Positions 7,998-15,884 of a stretch of 64,000 bases of DNA are shown here, piece by piece; the first letter of the stretch is position 1, and each line of letters starts with the position of its first letter. This stretch comes from Rhizobium etli_C. Its GTDB lineage: Bacteria; Pseudomonadota; Alphaproteobacteria; Rhizobiales; Rhizobiaceae. A program made the position numbers and the translations under genes. The stretch lies in the NCBI RefSeq assembly GCF_014198605.1, contig NZ_JACIHU010000009.1; one strand, 5' to 3'. The notes under the pieces were generated by a model, which had not been told where the DNA came from, did not search any database, and was given only the letters and a program-made list of their open reading frames with translations.

Positions 7998-8015
7998 GGG
8001 GCGGCAAGCCGCCCC
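7998..8015 (-). promoter_or_regulatory. Intercistronic hairpin between choX and choW
   Basis: GGGGCGGC-AA-GCCGCCCC makes an 8-bp GC stem 11 bases after the choX stop, followed on the minus strand by GTTTCATTTTTG. Such a hairpin after a binding-protein gene commonly partially terminates or protects the 3' end of the upstream message, giving more binding protein than membrane subunits. Confidence 0.6.
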
Positions 8016-8025
8016 ATTCATACCA

Positions 8026-8982
8026 TCAAAGGCCGAGGCCGGTCTTGGCGGCTGCGAGCGCCTCGCCTTGGCCGTCGCGGGTCTTGACGCCGGCGAGCCA
8101 GGGCTCGAGGGCCGAGGGGTTGGCCTTCAGCCATGCGGAAGCGGCTGCTTCAGGCTCTTCGCCGTCGTTGAGGATCTTGCTCATGATCTGGTTCTCCATG
8201 TCGAGGGAGAACTTCAGGTTCTTCAGCATGGTGCCGACATTGGGGCATTCTTCGAGATAGCCGGCGCGAACGTTGGTGAAGACCTTGGCGCCGCCGAAGT
8301 CGGGACCGAAGACCGCATCGCCGCCGCTCAGATAGGTCAGCTTGAAGTTGGTGTTCATCGGATGGGGTTCCCAGCCGAGAAAGACCACCGGCTTGCCTGA
8401 TTTGTCGGCGCGGGCGACCTGGGCGAGCATGCCCTGTTCGGAGGATTCGACGACCTCCATACCCTTCATGCCGAAAGTGTCCTTTTCGATCATGTCCATG
8501 ATCAGGCGGTTGCCGTCATTGCCGGGCTCGATGCCGTAGATTTTGCCGTCGAGATCGTCCTTATGGGCTGCGATGTCCTTGAAGTCCTTGATGCCGAGTT
8601 CCGCGCCCTTGGCGTTGGTGGCGAGCGTGTACTTGGCGCCGACGAGGTTCGGGCCGAAGGATTCGACCGACTTGTCGTCGAGATAGGGACGGACGTCCTT
8701 TTCCTGGGTTTCCATCCAGTTGCCGAGGAAGACGTCGATGTCCTTGTTCTTCAGCGAGGTATAGGTGACCGGCACCGAGAGAACCTTGACGTCGGTCTGG
8801 TAGCCGATGCTCTTCAGGACGACGGATGCGGTGGCGGTGGTGGCGGTGATGTCGGTCCAGCCGACGTCCGAGAAGCGCACGGTGGAGCAGCTTTCAGGGT
8901 CTGCGGCGAAGGCAGCGGTCGCAACGGAGAGGGCGGCGACGGCGGTTGCGGTGACAAGTTTGAATGTGCTTGTTGTTTTCAT
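8026..8982 (-). CDS. choX: Choline-binding periplasmic protein of ABC transporter
   Basis: 318 residues from the ATG at 8982, preceded by GGGAG; an upstream in-frame Met lacks this. The signal peptide ends AAFA around residue 26. The aromatic cage residues known from ChoX-type proteins appear in place: VGWTD (Trp plus Asp), LGNWMETQ (Trp), GAKYTLA (Tyr) and FLGWEPHPMN (Trp). The EECPN and SCSTV cysteines could form a disulfide. It captures choline, and probably acetylcholine or betaine weakly, for import by ChoW-ChoV, feeding osmoprotection and catabolism. It is the first gene of the operon; the divergent gene is thymidine kinase. Confidence 0.88.
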   Translation of the reverse strand: MKTTSTFKLVTATAVAALSVATAAFAADPESCSTVRFSDVGWTDITATTATASVVLKSIGYQTDVKVLSVPVTYTSLKNKDIDVFLGNWMETQEKDVRPYLDDKSVESFGPNLVGAKYTLATNAKGAELGIKDFKDIAAHKDDLDGKIYGIEPGNDGNRLIMDMIEKDTFGMKGMEVVESSEQGMLAQVARADKSGKPVVFLGWEPHPMNTNFKLTYLSGGDAVFGPDFGGAKVFTNVRAGYLEECPNVGTMLKNLKFSLDMENQIMSKILNDGEEPEAAASAWLKANPSALEPWLAGVKTRDGQGEALAAAKTGLGL

Positions 8983-9217
8983 TTTAGACTCCCAGTCTTT
9001 AGGTCCCCAAGCCAATCACCAATAGCCCAGTTTGACAAGCGACCTCAGTGTGATTGCGTCGTATCGACGGGTGCGATTGCGACGTCGGCGATTTTTCGCA
9101 GTGTCTCGTTTTGGCGGCTTTCGCCGGTCTTGAGGTGCTGATTCTTGTGAGAATCGTGGGGGCGGGGCTTTTCTTTGCGGTTGTGAGCTTTCAATAAGCC
9201 GAGCAAGGAGACATCGG

Positions 9218-9820
9218 ATGGCAAAACTCTATTTCAACTATTCGACGATGAACGCCGGCAAGTCGACGCTGCTGCTGCAGGCCTCCTACAATTACCAGGA
9301 GCGCGGCATGCGTACGGTGCAGCTGATCGCCGCCTTCGACGAGCGAGCCGGCCGGGGCGTCATCGGCTCGAGGATCGGGCTGGAAGCGAGTGCCATCCCC
9401 TTCGAGCCGCACGAAGATCTGTTCCAGCTCATCGCCGGGCTGCGCGGCGAGGGGGCACCGATTTCCTGCGTCTTCGTCGACGAGGCGCATTTCATGACGG
9501 CCATCCATGTCTGGCAGCTTGCCCGTGTCGTCGATCGGCTCGGCATCCCTGTCATGGTCTATGGGCTCCGGACCGACTTCCAGGGCAAACTGTTTCCGGC
9601 CTCGCAGGAGTTGTTGGCGATTGCCGACGAGATGCGCGAAGTGCGCACGATCTGCCATTGCGGCCGTAAGGCGACGATGGTGGTGCGGCTCGACGCCGAA
9701 GGCAAGGTGCTGCACGAGGGCGCGCAGATCGATGTCGGCGGCAACGAAAAATATGTCTCGCTCTGCCGCAGGCACTGGGACGACGAAATGAACGGGGCCT
9801 GGATCGCAGAGCCGGTCTGA
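9218..9820 (+). CDS. tdk: Thymidine kinase (type II)
   Basis: 200 residues. P-loop STMNAGKSTLLLQASYNYQERGM, the catalytic Glu in CVFVDEAHFM, the lasso region after it, and a zinc site made by TICHCGRKATM and SLCRRHW identify the TK1-like family. It phosphorylates thymidine to dTMP in the salvage pathway, using ATP. Length is normal and the start is supported by AAGGAG (9205-9210) seven bases upstream. Monocistronic, divergent from choX. Confidence 0.93.
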   Translation: MAKLYFNYSTMNAGKSTLLLQASYNYQERGMRTVQLIAAFDERAGRGVIGSRIGLEASAIPFEPHEDLFQLIAGLRGEGAPISCVFVDEAHFMTAIHVWQLARVVDRLGIPVMVYGLRTDFQGKLFPASQELLAIADEMREVRTICHCGRKATMVVRLDAEGKVLHEGAQIDVGGNEKYVSLCRRHWDDEMNGAWIAEPV

Positions 9821-9854
9821 AGGGGAGCCCTGTTTTCTTTGGCGCCATAAGCGA

Positions 9855-10129
9855 CTAGAGCATTTCCTGGTTAGATTGAAGCATTCTGTTGGCTCAAACG
9901 GAGTCGGATGGTCGACCGGCCGGCGCGTGTCGTACCCCAGCCCTACGGCCAAGCCGGCCGGTCGATCAGCCGGCCCGTTTCAGCCAACCCCAAGGGCCGG
10001 GCATCTTTCCGCCAGGATCAGAGGCGATCGGCTCGGACGTACCTTGGCGTATGCCCATCGCCAATCGCTTCTGCCCTGACGAAAACCTGCTCCGGCAGAA
10101 TGCTTCAATCTAACCAGGAAATGCTCTAG
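9855..10129. mobile_element. MITE-like element with perfect terminal inverted repeats
   Basis: The 34 bases at 9855-9888 (CTAGAGCATTTCCTGGTTAG...) are exactly complementary to 10096-10129. Read as a transposon, the ends are GAGCATTTCC...GGAAATGCTC with 31-bp repeats, flanked by TA on both sides (9856-9857, 10127-10128), which fits a TA target duplication. The 207-bp interior has a second perfect inverted repeat, TCGACCGGCCGGC (9912-9924) and its complement (9953-9965). It has no credible gene. It fills most of the 341-bp gap between tdk and the next gene. Probably a non-autonomous element mobilised by an unlinked transposase. Confidence 0.75.
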
Positions 10130-10161
10130 CCTGCGGACAGGAGATTCCCTGGAGAAATCAG

Positions 10162-11235
10162 GTGCGCAAAGTTCCGCCATTCGACAGCCGTTATGAAGCC
10201 GCAGGCGGCCTCGCCGAAAAGATCGCGGTCGATGGAGCCTATTGCGCAGCCTGCATCCGTGCCTTCGACAGCGACGAAAAACATGCGGCCGATGAGGTCT
10301 TCCTCGAACAGAATGTGCGCTTTCGAGACCATATCGCAGATGGCGCTGCGCTGGACGCTCTGCTGGCCGAGCTCGTCTTCTCCCTCGACCGCCTGACGGC
10401 GGAAGTGTCGGCAGACCTCGACAGTTTCCGGGGATTGACGATGCGCGAGAAAATGGCCGGCTGGACGTCGCGCCAGCGGATGTGGCGGATGTATACCGAG
10501 CGTGTGCGCGAGGCGCCCGTTATCGAACGGCTGCTCGACCTCTTGGTGAAATCGGACGCGCTTGCGGGGCTGCTCACCACACAGCGCGCTGCGCTTATCG
10601 AACGCCACAAGGCGGCGGAACACAATCTCGTCAGCATTGTCGAGCACCGCCGCCGGCTGGTCGATTCCATCGATATCGCCCGTCTCAGGATGAAGGAACT
10701 CAACGCCAAGGCGCTGACGACGCAGGGTCGCATCGGCGTCTACGGCAACAGGGCGCATTGGGAACAGATGGAGGCGGAGCGGCGAGCGCTGAAGGCGGAG
10801 GCCGAGCGCATCTCCGCCGAGGAGCACGAGATGCGCGACGACAGCCAGCGCCGCGAGCGCTTCATCAGCCTGTTTCAGGCCTTCGTCGATGCGATGAACG
10901 GCCAGATCGCCGCCTGCAACGTGCTTTTGTACAAGCTGATGATCGATGTCGAGGAGCGGCTGATCATCTATCAGGCGCAGGTCGATACCGACCGGCCAGG
11001 CATGAAGGTCAGGATCAAGCCGGAGTTCTTTCCCAATATCGCTGCGCCGATCGGCTTGTTCGAGAAGGGCATGCTGGTCGCCCAGGATTTGGAGCGGCGC
11101 AAGGGCCGTGCCGATCTCGAAGTCGCGAGACGGCTTCCTGCCTATGCCGAACCATCGCCCGAAGCACCGGGAGCGCCGCTCATCGATACGGCCCGCAGGC
11201 CTTTCCGCTTCAGCCTGCCTTTTCTGCGTTCCTAA
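10162..11235 (+). CDS. Coiled-coil protein of unknown function
   Basis: 357 residues, starting at GTG 10162 with GGAGA 8 bases upstream. It is largely helical and charged; residues ~140-265 (EHNLVSIVEHRRRLVDSIDIARLRMKELNAKAL..., EAERRALKAEAERISAEEHEM) look like coiled coil. There is no signal peptide or membrane segment. The overall look recalls TelA-like helical proteins, but I see no diagnostic motif and do not assign the family. The C-terminus is proline-rich, then arginine/phenylalanine-rich. The DUF2333 gene follows on the same strand 232 bp downstream, with a palindromic repeat between, so the two may be functionally linked. Confidence 0.6.
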   Translation: MRKVPPFDSRYEAAGGLAEKIAVDGAYCAACIRAFDSDEKHAADEVFLEQNVRFRDHIADGAALDALLAELVFSLDRLTAEVSADLDSFRGLTMREKMAGWTSRQRMWRMYTERVREAPVIERLLDLLVKSDALAGLLTTQRAALIERHKAAEHNLVSIVEHRRRLVDSIDIARLRMKELNAKALTTQGRIGVYGNRAHWEQMEAERRALKAEAERISAEEHEMRDDSQRRERFISLFQAFVDAMNGQIAACNVLLYKLMIDVEERLIIYQAQVDTDRPGMKVRIKPEFFPNIAAPIGLFEKGMLVAQDLERRKGRADLEVARRLPAYAEPSPEAPGAPLIDTARRPFRFSLPFLRS

Positions 11236-11340
11236 GCCCGAGGCGCGGCCGCGCTGCTTTCATTCGTAAAAATCGAGGGGCTCGTGTTGTGCTCGGCCCA
11301 TCGAGCGCATATGTGGATGCAACGGGGGCGCGATGTCCAC

Positions 11341-11439
11341 TGCATAATTCCTTAAGTCGGAATCGATTTAAGGAATTATGCAGCACCTCAAAGTGCTACA
11401 GCGTCCTTAGCGCGTCTGAAAAGACGCGCGGCGCTGTAG
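11341..11439. repeat. Rhizobial mosaic palindromic repeat, complete copy
   Basis: Module A is a hairpin with 15-bp arms, TGCATAATTCCTTAA (11341-11355) and its complement (11368-11382). It is followed by a small GCAC/GTGC hairpin and module C: CTACAGCG (11396-11403) paired with CGCTGTAG (11432-11439), enclosing CGCGTCT-gaaa-AGACGCG. Related copies occur at about 14099-14300, 37800-37953, 39030-39081 and 62461-62541. The organisation resembles RIME/RPE-type elements of Rhizobiaceae. Confidence 0.8.
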
Positions 11440-11467
11440 TGTTCGCCTCGCCTGACAGGAGACGACG

Positions 11468-12598
11468 ATGCTTGACCGGATAGCCGGTTTCTTCAGGCTG
11501 ATCGGCCAGACGATCGGCCGCTGGGCCCGCCTGTTTTTCGCCTGGGCCTTCTGGCCCTTTCTCGCCGCGCATGGGTGGTATCAGCGTCGGAGCTGGATGG
11601 TCCGCTTGCCGGTCATCGCATTCGTAGCGCTCTTCGTCGTGCTCTACGGCTATTTCTTTTGGCAGACGCAGGTCTGGACGAATTTCAACACCGCTTTCGT
11701 CGACCAATACCGGCTTTCCGAACGCAAGGTTCCCGCTGGGCAGGAACTGCCTGCCGCCGAGGCGAGCGGCGCTGCCGCCGCCAAGACCTGTCAGCGCTCG
11801 GCCATTGTCGACGTGACGGCCGACCTGACCGATTTCAACGTCAACCAGAACGCGTGGATATCCTCCATGCTGCTCTACAAGGTGGGCTTCTTCGGTATCG
11901 ACTGGGATCACACGCCATTCCTCGATAACAAGGCATCGTTCCAGCGCGGCATCAACCAGGCGGTTCGTCGGACTTCGGCGGAGCTCGTCGATTCGCTCGG
12001 GCGCGTGCGCGGCACATCGGGCGTCAACAACGACCTGCAGCGCGCACGCGGCCAGCTGCAGTTCGACGAGTACAGCTGGTATTTCGGGCTTCATCCCTTC
12101 GGACCGAAGACGCCGACGCCTTCCTTCTACCGCACGGCGATCAGCGACCTGCGTAAGTTCAACACCGATCTTGCTGCCTGCAACGCGATTTTCGACGGTC
12201 GCGCCGACAACCTCATGCAATTCATCGACCGCATCGCCAACGATCTCGGCAGCACCTCCGACATCCTGGCCGAGCGGTCGGAACACCACAATCGCGGCTG
12301 GTTCGACACGCGTGCCGACGACCGGTTTTGGTTCGCCTATGGCCAGCTCTATGCCTATTACGCCATCCTGACCGCAGCGCAGGCGGACTTCTCGCAGGTC
12401 GTGCAGGAACGCAATCTCGGCGCGATCTGGGGCGGCACGACGCGGCAGTTCCAGGCGGCACTGCGCATTCAGCCGGCGATCATCTCGAACGGCCGCGAGG
12501 ACGGCTGGATCATGCCGAGCCATCTCGCCACCATGGGCTTCTACATTTTGAGAGTGCGCTCGAACCTTGTGGAAATCCGTTCGGTGCTCGACCGGTAG
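11468..12598 (+). CDS. DUF2333 family membrane-anchored protein
   Basis: 376 residues. There is one clear transmembrane helix near residues 45-65 (VRLPVIAFVALFVVLYGYFFW), followed by a large domain, presumably periplasmic, of ~310 residues. The sequence NQNAWISSMLLYKVGFFGIDWDHTPFLDNKASFQRG and the regularly spaced tryptophans match what I recall of DUF2333 proteins, whose function is unknown. AGGAGA precedes the ATG by 6 bases. It lies 28 bp after a palindromic repeat and follows the coiled-coil gene on the same strand. Confidence 0.7.
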   Translation: MLDRIAGFFRLIGQTIGRWARLFFAWAFWPFLAAHGWYQRRSWMVRLPVIAFVALFVVLYGYFFWQTQVWTNFNTAFVDQYRLSERKVPAGQELPAAEASGAAAAKTCQRSAIVDVTADLTDFNVNQNAWISSMLLYKVGFFGIDWDHTPFLDNKASFQRGINQAVRRTSAELVDSLGRVRGTSGVNNDLQRARGQLQFDEYSWYFGLHPFGPKTPTPSFYRTAISDLRKFNTDLAACNAIFDGRADNLMQFIDRIANDLGSTSDILAERSEHHNRGWFDTRADDRFWFAYGQLYAYYAILTAAQADFSQVVQERNLGAIWGGTTRQFQAALRIQPAIISNGREDGWIMPSHLATMGFYILRVRSNLVEIRSVLDR

Positions 12599-12819
12599 AG
12601 CGTGCTGACGATTTAACGTCTTGGATTCACAAGAGCAAGCAAATCAGATTTCAGCGCATTCACACCCGCTGTGCTGAAGATGTCGGTACCCTATCGGCGG
12701 CGGGACCGTTCCGCGTCAGTGTCAGCCTCACCCGGCCGTCTTCGCGTTGGGGACAGACTGCTATGGACAGGTCTCATCACTGGCGGCAATGTGGCTCAGG
12801 ATTCGATGCAGGAACCGGC
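12599..12819. other. 221-bp intergenic region before the MgtC-like gene
   Basis: Starts with AGAGCGTGCTGACGATTTAACG and continues GATTCACAAGAGCAAGCAAATC, which looks like the edge of another dispersed rhizobial repeat, although no second copy is in this window. No gene or terminator is convincing. Confidence 0.3.
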
Positions 12820-14112
12820 ATGGAGAATCTCGAACTTTTCGAACGTTTCGGGCTGGCGATCGCCATCGGCGCCATCGTCGGCGTGGAACGCCACTGGCGT
12901 GAACGCGATGAGGAGGAAGGAAAACGCACCGCTGGGCTGCGCACTTTCACGCTTGTCGGTATGTTGGGTGGGCTTGCCGGCTTTATCGAGCGGGCCGTTT
13001 CCGCCCCATCAACGCCCTACGGGCTCGTGGTTACCGGCATCCTGATTATCTTTTCGGCCGTCTTCGCGCTCTATCAGTACCGGGAATCGGAGGCATCCGG
13101 CAGCTATAGCGTTACGTCTGTCATCGCCGGGATGGCCACTTTTTCGCTCGGGGCATTGGCTGTGCTCGGGAACCTGACCCTTGCAGCCGCTGGCGGTGTA
13201 GCGTTGGTGGCGATATTGGCCAGCCGCGAGGTGCTGCACGGCTTCATGAAAACGCTGACCTGGAATGAATTGCGTTCGGCGATTATATTTCTCGCCATGG
13301 CCTTCATCGTATTGCCGGCCCTTCCCTCAACGCCTATCGGTCCCTTCGGCGGCGTCTCGCCGGCTGAAACCTGGATGCTGGTCATTCTGCTCGCCGGCAT
13401 TTCCTTCATCGGCTATGTGGCGGTGAAGGTGCTCGGGCAAACGCGCGGCGAATTGTTGGCCGGAGCCGTCAGCGGCCTAGTCTCCTCCACAGCTACCGCC
13501 ATCAACAACGCCCAGCTCAGTGCCGCCGGTCATCCGCCACAGGTGTTGGTCGCCGGAGCGCTTGCTGCCAATGCTGTCTCCTGCCTCAAGGTCGCGCTAT
13601 TTTCGGCCCTCATCGCCGCGCCGATCGCGTGGCGGATCGGACCGGCGCTTGTTACCGCCGCCCTCGTCATGGGCGGCATTTCCCTTTTGATCGCCCGCCG
13701 CAGTACGGGGGAACAGATATCCCGCAGTTCGCGAAATCCCTTCGAACTTCGGGCAGTGTTGAAAATGGCGCTTCTGCTCGTCGCCGTGGCCTTTCTGGCG
13801 CGGGCATCGGCGGCTTGGTTTGGCGAAGCAGGCCTGCTGACCGTTTCGATGCTCTCGGGTATCGCCGATGTCGACGCCATTGCCGTCACCGTTGCCGGCA
13901 TGCTTGACAGCATCGGCACTGAGCTTGCAGCGGCCGCTCTCGGCGCTGCAGTGATCTCCAACACCGTAGCGAAAAGCGGCTATGCTATGGCATTCGGCAC
14001 GAGCGCCTTCAGCATACGCTTCCTCTTGGCCAATGCCGGAGCGCTCGCTGCAGGATTCTTCGTTTATCATGCCCTGCCTGCGATGGTGCAAGCAGCGGGC
14101 ATAATTCCTTAA
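12820..14112 (+). CDS. MgtC/SapB family membrane protein with DUF4010 domain
   Basis: 430 residues from ATG 12820, preceded by AGGAA; a longer in-frame extension to 12328 overlaps the DUF2333 gene and is not protein-like. The N-terminal ~140 residues (FGLAIAIGAIVGVERHWRERD...GLRTFTLVGMLGGLAG) are the MgtC/SapB motif with conserved G-x-ER and R-T-F. The rest, with many hydrophobic helices (about 12 in total) and LAGAVSGLVSSTATAINNAQLSA, is DUF4010. The role is unknown, possibly ion homeostasis. The last four codons and stop (GIIP*) lie inside a palindromic repeat (ATAATTCCTTAA), so the natural end has probably been replaced. Confidence 0.8.
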   Translation: MENLELFERFGLAIAIGAIVGVERHWRERDEEEGKRTAGLRTFTLVGMLGGLAGFIERAVSAPSTPYGLVVTGILIIFSAVFALYQYRESEASGSYSVTSVIAGMATFSLGALAVLGNLTLAAAGGVALVAILASREVLHGFMKTLTWNELRSAIIFLAMAFIVLPALPSTPIGPFGGVSPAETWMLVILLAGISFIGYVAVKVLGQTRGELLAGAVSGLVSSTATAINNAQLSAAGHPPQVLVAGALAANAVSCLKVALFSALIAAPIAWRIGPALVTAALVMGGISLLIARRSTGEQISRSSRNPFELRAVLKMALLLVAVAFLARASAAWFGEAGLLTVSMLSGIADVDAIAVTVAGMLDSIGTELAAAALGAAVISNTVAKSGYAMAFGTSAFSIRFLLANAGALAAGFFVYHALPAMVQAAGIIP

Positions 14113-14300
14113 GTCGGAATCGATTCAAGGAGAAAATTATGCAGCAATTCAAGATGTTGCAGCGTTCTTAGAGCGGTTCAGCTTTTTATGGAAACGCAGA
14201 ACCGCTCTATCCTTTTGTTTTTACGCAATTCTCGACAAAAGCGCTTCGCGCTTTGCCTGGAATTGCCCTAGCGCGTCTGAAAAGACACGCGGCGCTGTAG
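14099..14300. repeat. Mosaic palindromic repeat, three-hairpin copy
   Basis: Module A (GCATAATTCCTTAAGTCGG..., 14099-14142) is partly degenerate on the right arm. It is followed by a hairpin GAGCGGTTC/GAACCGCTC (14171-14207), then GCAATTC...AAAGCGCTTCGCGCTTT...GAATTGC (about 14224-14267), then a copy of module C (GCGCGTCTGAAAAGACACGC, 14271-14290, through CTGTAGG). The left end overlaps the stop codon of the MgtC-like gene. Confidence 0.75.
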
Positions 14301-14320
14301 GTGCTATGCGCTGAGGGCGG

Positions 14321-14692
14321 TCAGCCAGATATCGTGCCGTCCTCGACGCAGACGACACGCAGTTTCTCGACGAATTCGTAGGTGACGCCGACGATGCCGC
14401 CACCGCTCGCATCGTCGCGGAAGCGGCCGATGTTGCGCACCAGCTTGTAGCCAAGCCGATTGTCGACGCGGTAGACGAAATGGAAGCCGCCGCCGTGACG
14501 GCTCGCCTCTTCGAAGGTCTGGGCGATCAGGCTGCGATCCTCCTCATGGATGCGCGACATCAGTTCGGTCAGATTGACGGGGCCGTCGCAGTAGGGGAGG
14601 GCGAAGATTGCGTGCACATCCTCGCTTGCAAAGAAATGTCCGGTCTCGACGTCGATACGCAAGAAGCCGAAAAGGCGATAGGCAGCGAGCAT
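14321..14692 (-). CDS. PAS-fold protein
   Basis: 123 residues. YRLFGFLRIDVETGHFFASEDVHAIFALPYCDGPVNLTELMSRIHEEDRSLIAQTFEEA and the GGGFHFVYRVDNRLGYKLVRNIGRF segment match the PAS_3 (PAC-containing) fold. There is no output domain, so it is a stand-alone sensor or adaptor. An in-frame TAG lies directly before the ATG, fixing the upstream limit; no good ribosome-binding site is visible. It follows the LuxR-type gene on the same strand (133-bp gap), suggesting co-expression or joint signalling. The ligand is unknown. Confidence 0.65.
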   Translation of the reverse strand: MLAAYRLFGFLRIDVETGHFFASEDVHAIFALPYCDGPVNLTELMSRIHEEDRSLIAQTFEEASRHGGGFHFVYRVDNRLGYKLVRNIGRFRDDASGGGIVGVTYEFVEKLRVVCVEDGTISG

Positions 14693-14825
14693 CTAGACGA
14701 TTACGGCGTCGGTGATGCCGATGTGGGTGCGGGATTGCTCTGTCTTGTGAATGACGGGCTGTTCAAAGCGAAGAGACACGTTTCCCCCAATTTACGGGAC
14801 GACGTTCTGACTCTCGTCTCATTGC

Positions 14826-15551
14826 TCAGTTGATCAGCTTCAATCGAATTGCTTTTGCTACTAATTGGGTGCGGTTGACGCAATCGAGTTTTTTGATCGC
14901 GTTCGTCATATAGGCATTCACTGTATGGTCCGACAGCGTCAGGATCTGGCCGATTTCGATCGAGGTCTTGCCCTGTGCGGTCCAGCGCACGACTTCGAGT
15001 TCGCGCGCCGACAGCGCATTGTGGATGCTTTCCTCGTTACGTCTGACGGTATTGTATGCGTCGAGGGCGTGGAGGATGATGATCGCCAGCTCGTTGACCT
15101 CGCTCTGGCCGAGCGCGGCACGTTCGCCGCAAAACCAGAAGACCAGGCGGCGGCCGTCGACTGCAATGGTCGGCATGGCGACCCCCGCCGGTATCGCATG
15201 GTGCAGCATCAGGGCGCGCAGCTCGGCTGGAAAGGCTTGACCATTGACGGCATCGTTGAGGTGCCACGCTAGCGGCACGGCCGACTCCCTCAACCGCAGG
15301 CCGAAAGGGCAACCACGCATCATGTTGGCGCGGTCGAAATCGCGGACATAGGCGGCGGGAAGCGAGCTTTCGATCAGCAGCGGCTTCAGCAGGATGTCTT
15401 CCGGGGAAGGGGCGTGCATCAGCGTCGCGTGGGACAGCCCGAAGGCCGCGGATACTCTGCCGAGAGCCTGCGCAAATAGGCCGCGCGTTCCTGCGACTGC
15501 AAGCTCTGCCGAAAGCAATGACTGTCTTTCAGAGGTGGTCATGTAAGACAT
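14826..15551 (-). CDS. LuxR-family regulator with autoinducer-binding-like domain (LuxR solo)
   Basis: 241 residues from ATG 15551, which has GGAGG seven bases upstream; the frame continues upstream without such a site. Residues ~1-165 resemble the autoinducer-binding domain (YVRDFDRANMMRGCPFGLRLRESAVPLAW keeps an Asp and a Trp in roughly the AHL-sensor positions). The C-terminal LSARELEVVRWTAQGKTSIEIGQILTLSDHTVNAYMTNAIKKLDCVNRTQLVAKAIRL is a classic LuxR helix-turn-helix. No luxI-type synthase is nearby. Ligand and targets are unknown; VisN/VisR- or ExpR-like roles are possible. Confidence 0.78.
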   Translation of the reverse strand: MSYMTTSERQSLLSAELAVAGTRGLFAQALGRVSAAFGLSHATLMHAPSPEDILLKPLLIESSLPAAYVRDFDRANMMRGCPFGLRLRESAVPLAWHLNDAVNGQAFPAELRALMLHHAIPAGVAMPTIAVDGRRLVFWFCGERAALGQSEVNELAIIILHALDAYNTVRRNEESIHNALSARELEVVRWTAQGKTSIEIGQILTLSDHTVNAYMTNAIKKLDCVNRTQLVAKAIRLKLIN

Positions 15552-15884
15552 TTGTACGCCTCCGGCAGCCCCGATGTTAACGCTATCAAATACAGAAACA
15601 GCGGCGGATGCTAGTCCCAATTACCTTATCTCGCGCCGATTATTCCGAATCGTGAAGAAATAGTCACAGTCACGCGCGTCTCGGTTGAGTTGCCATCGAT
15701 GCAAGTAGCGTTGTGGTATCTTTGAGTTCTCCTGCGGTGGGGCAGCTGTGGATTTCGCCCAAGCCGGGCAGGAAGAGAATCATGCCGGAAGAGGCGGGGG
15801 CGGCGCGAGGTGCCGAAATCCGGCTTGCTGCCGCCCGATGCAATTGCTAAGCGTATTCGCATGTATAACTGAGGCGATTTAATC
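15552..15884. other. 333-bp divergent promoter region
   Basis: Separates the LuxR-type gene (minus) from the ClpP-fold secreted protein gene (plus). It must contain both promoters. I see no repeat, clear dyad operator or RNA gene. Confidence 0.35.

Noticed and set aside
9876..10129. Three overlapping 67-74-codon frames in the tdk downstream gap
   Set aside because: All fall inside the MITE-like inverted-repeat element and have no ribosome-binding sites; they reflect its GC-rich interior.
11396..12523. A 375-codon minus-strand frame ending TAPRVFSDALRTL
   Set aside because: Antisense to the DUF2333 gene; only its tail is interesting, because it shows what repeat module C encodes.
12328..12819. 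N-terminal extension of the MgtC/DUF4010 gene
   Set aside because: It overlaps the DUF2333 gene in another frame and has no hydrophobic or family-like sequence; ATG 12820 with AGGAA is the natural start.
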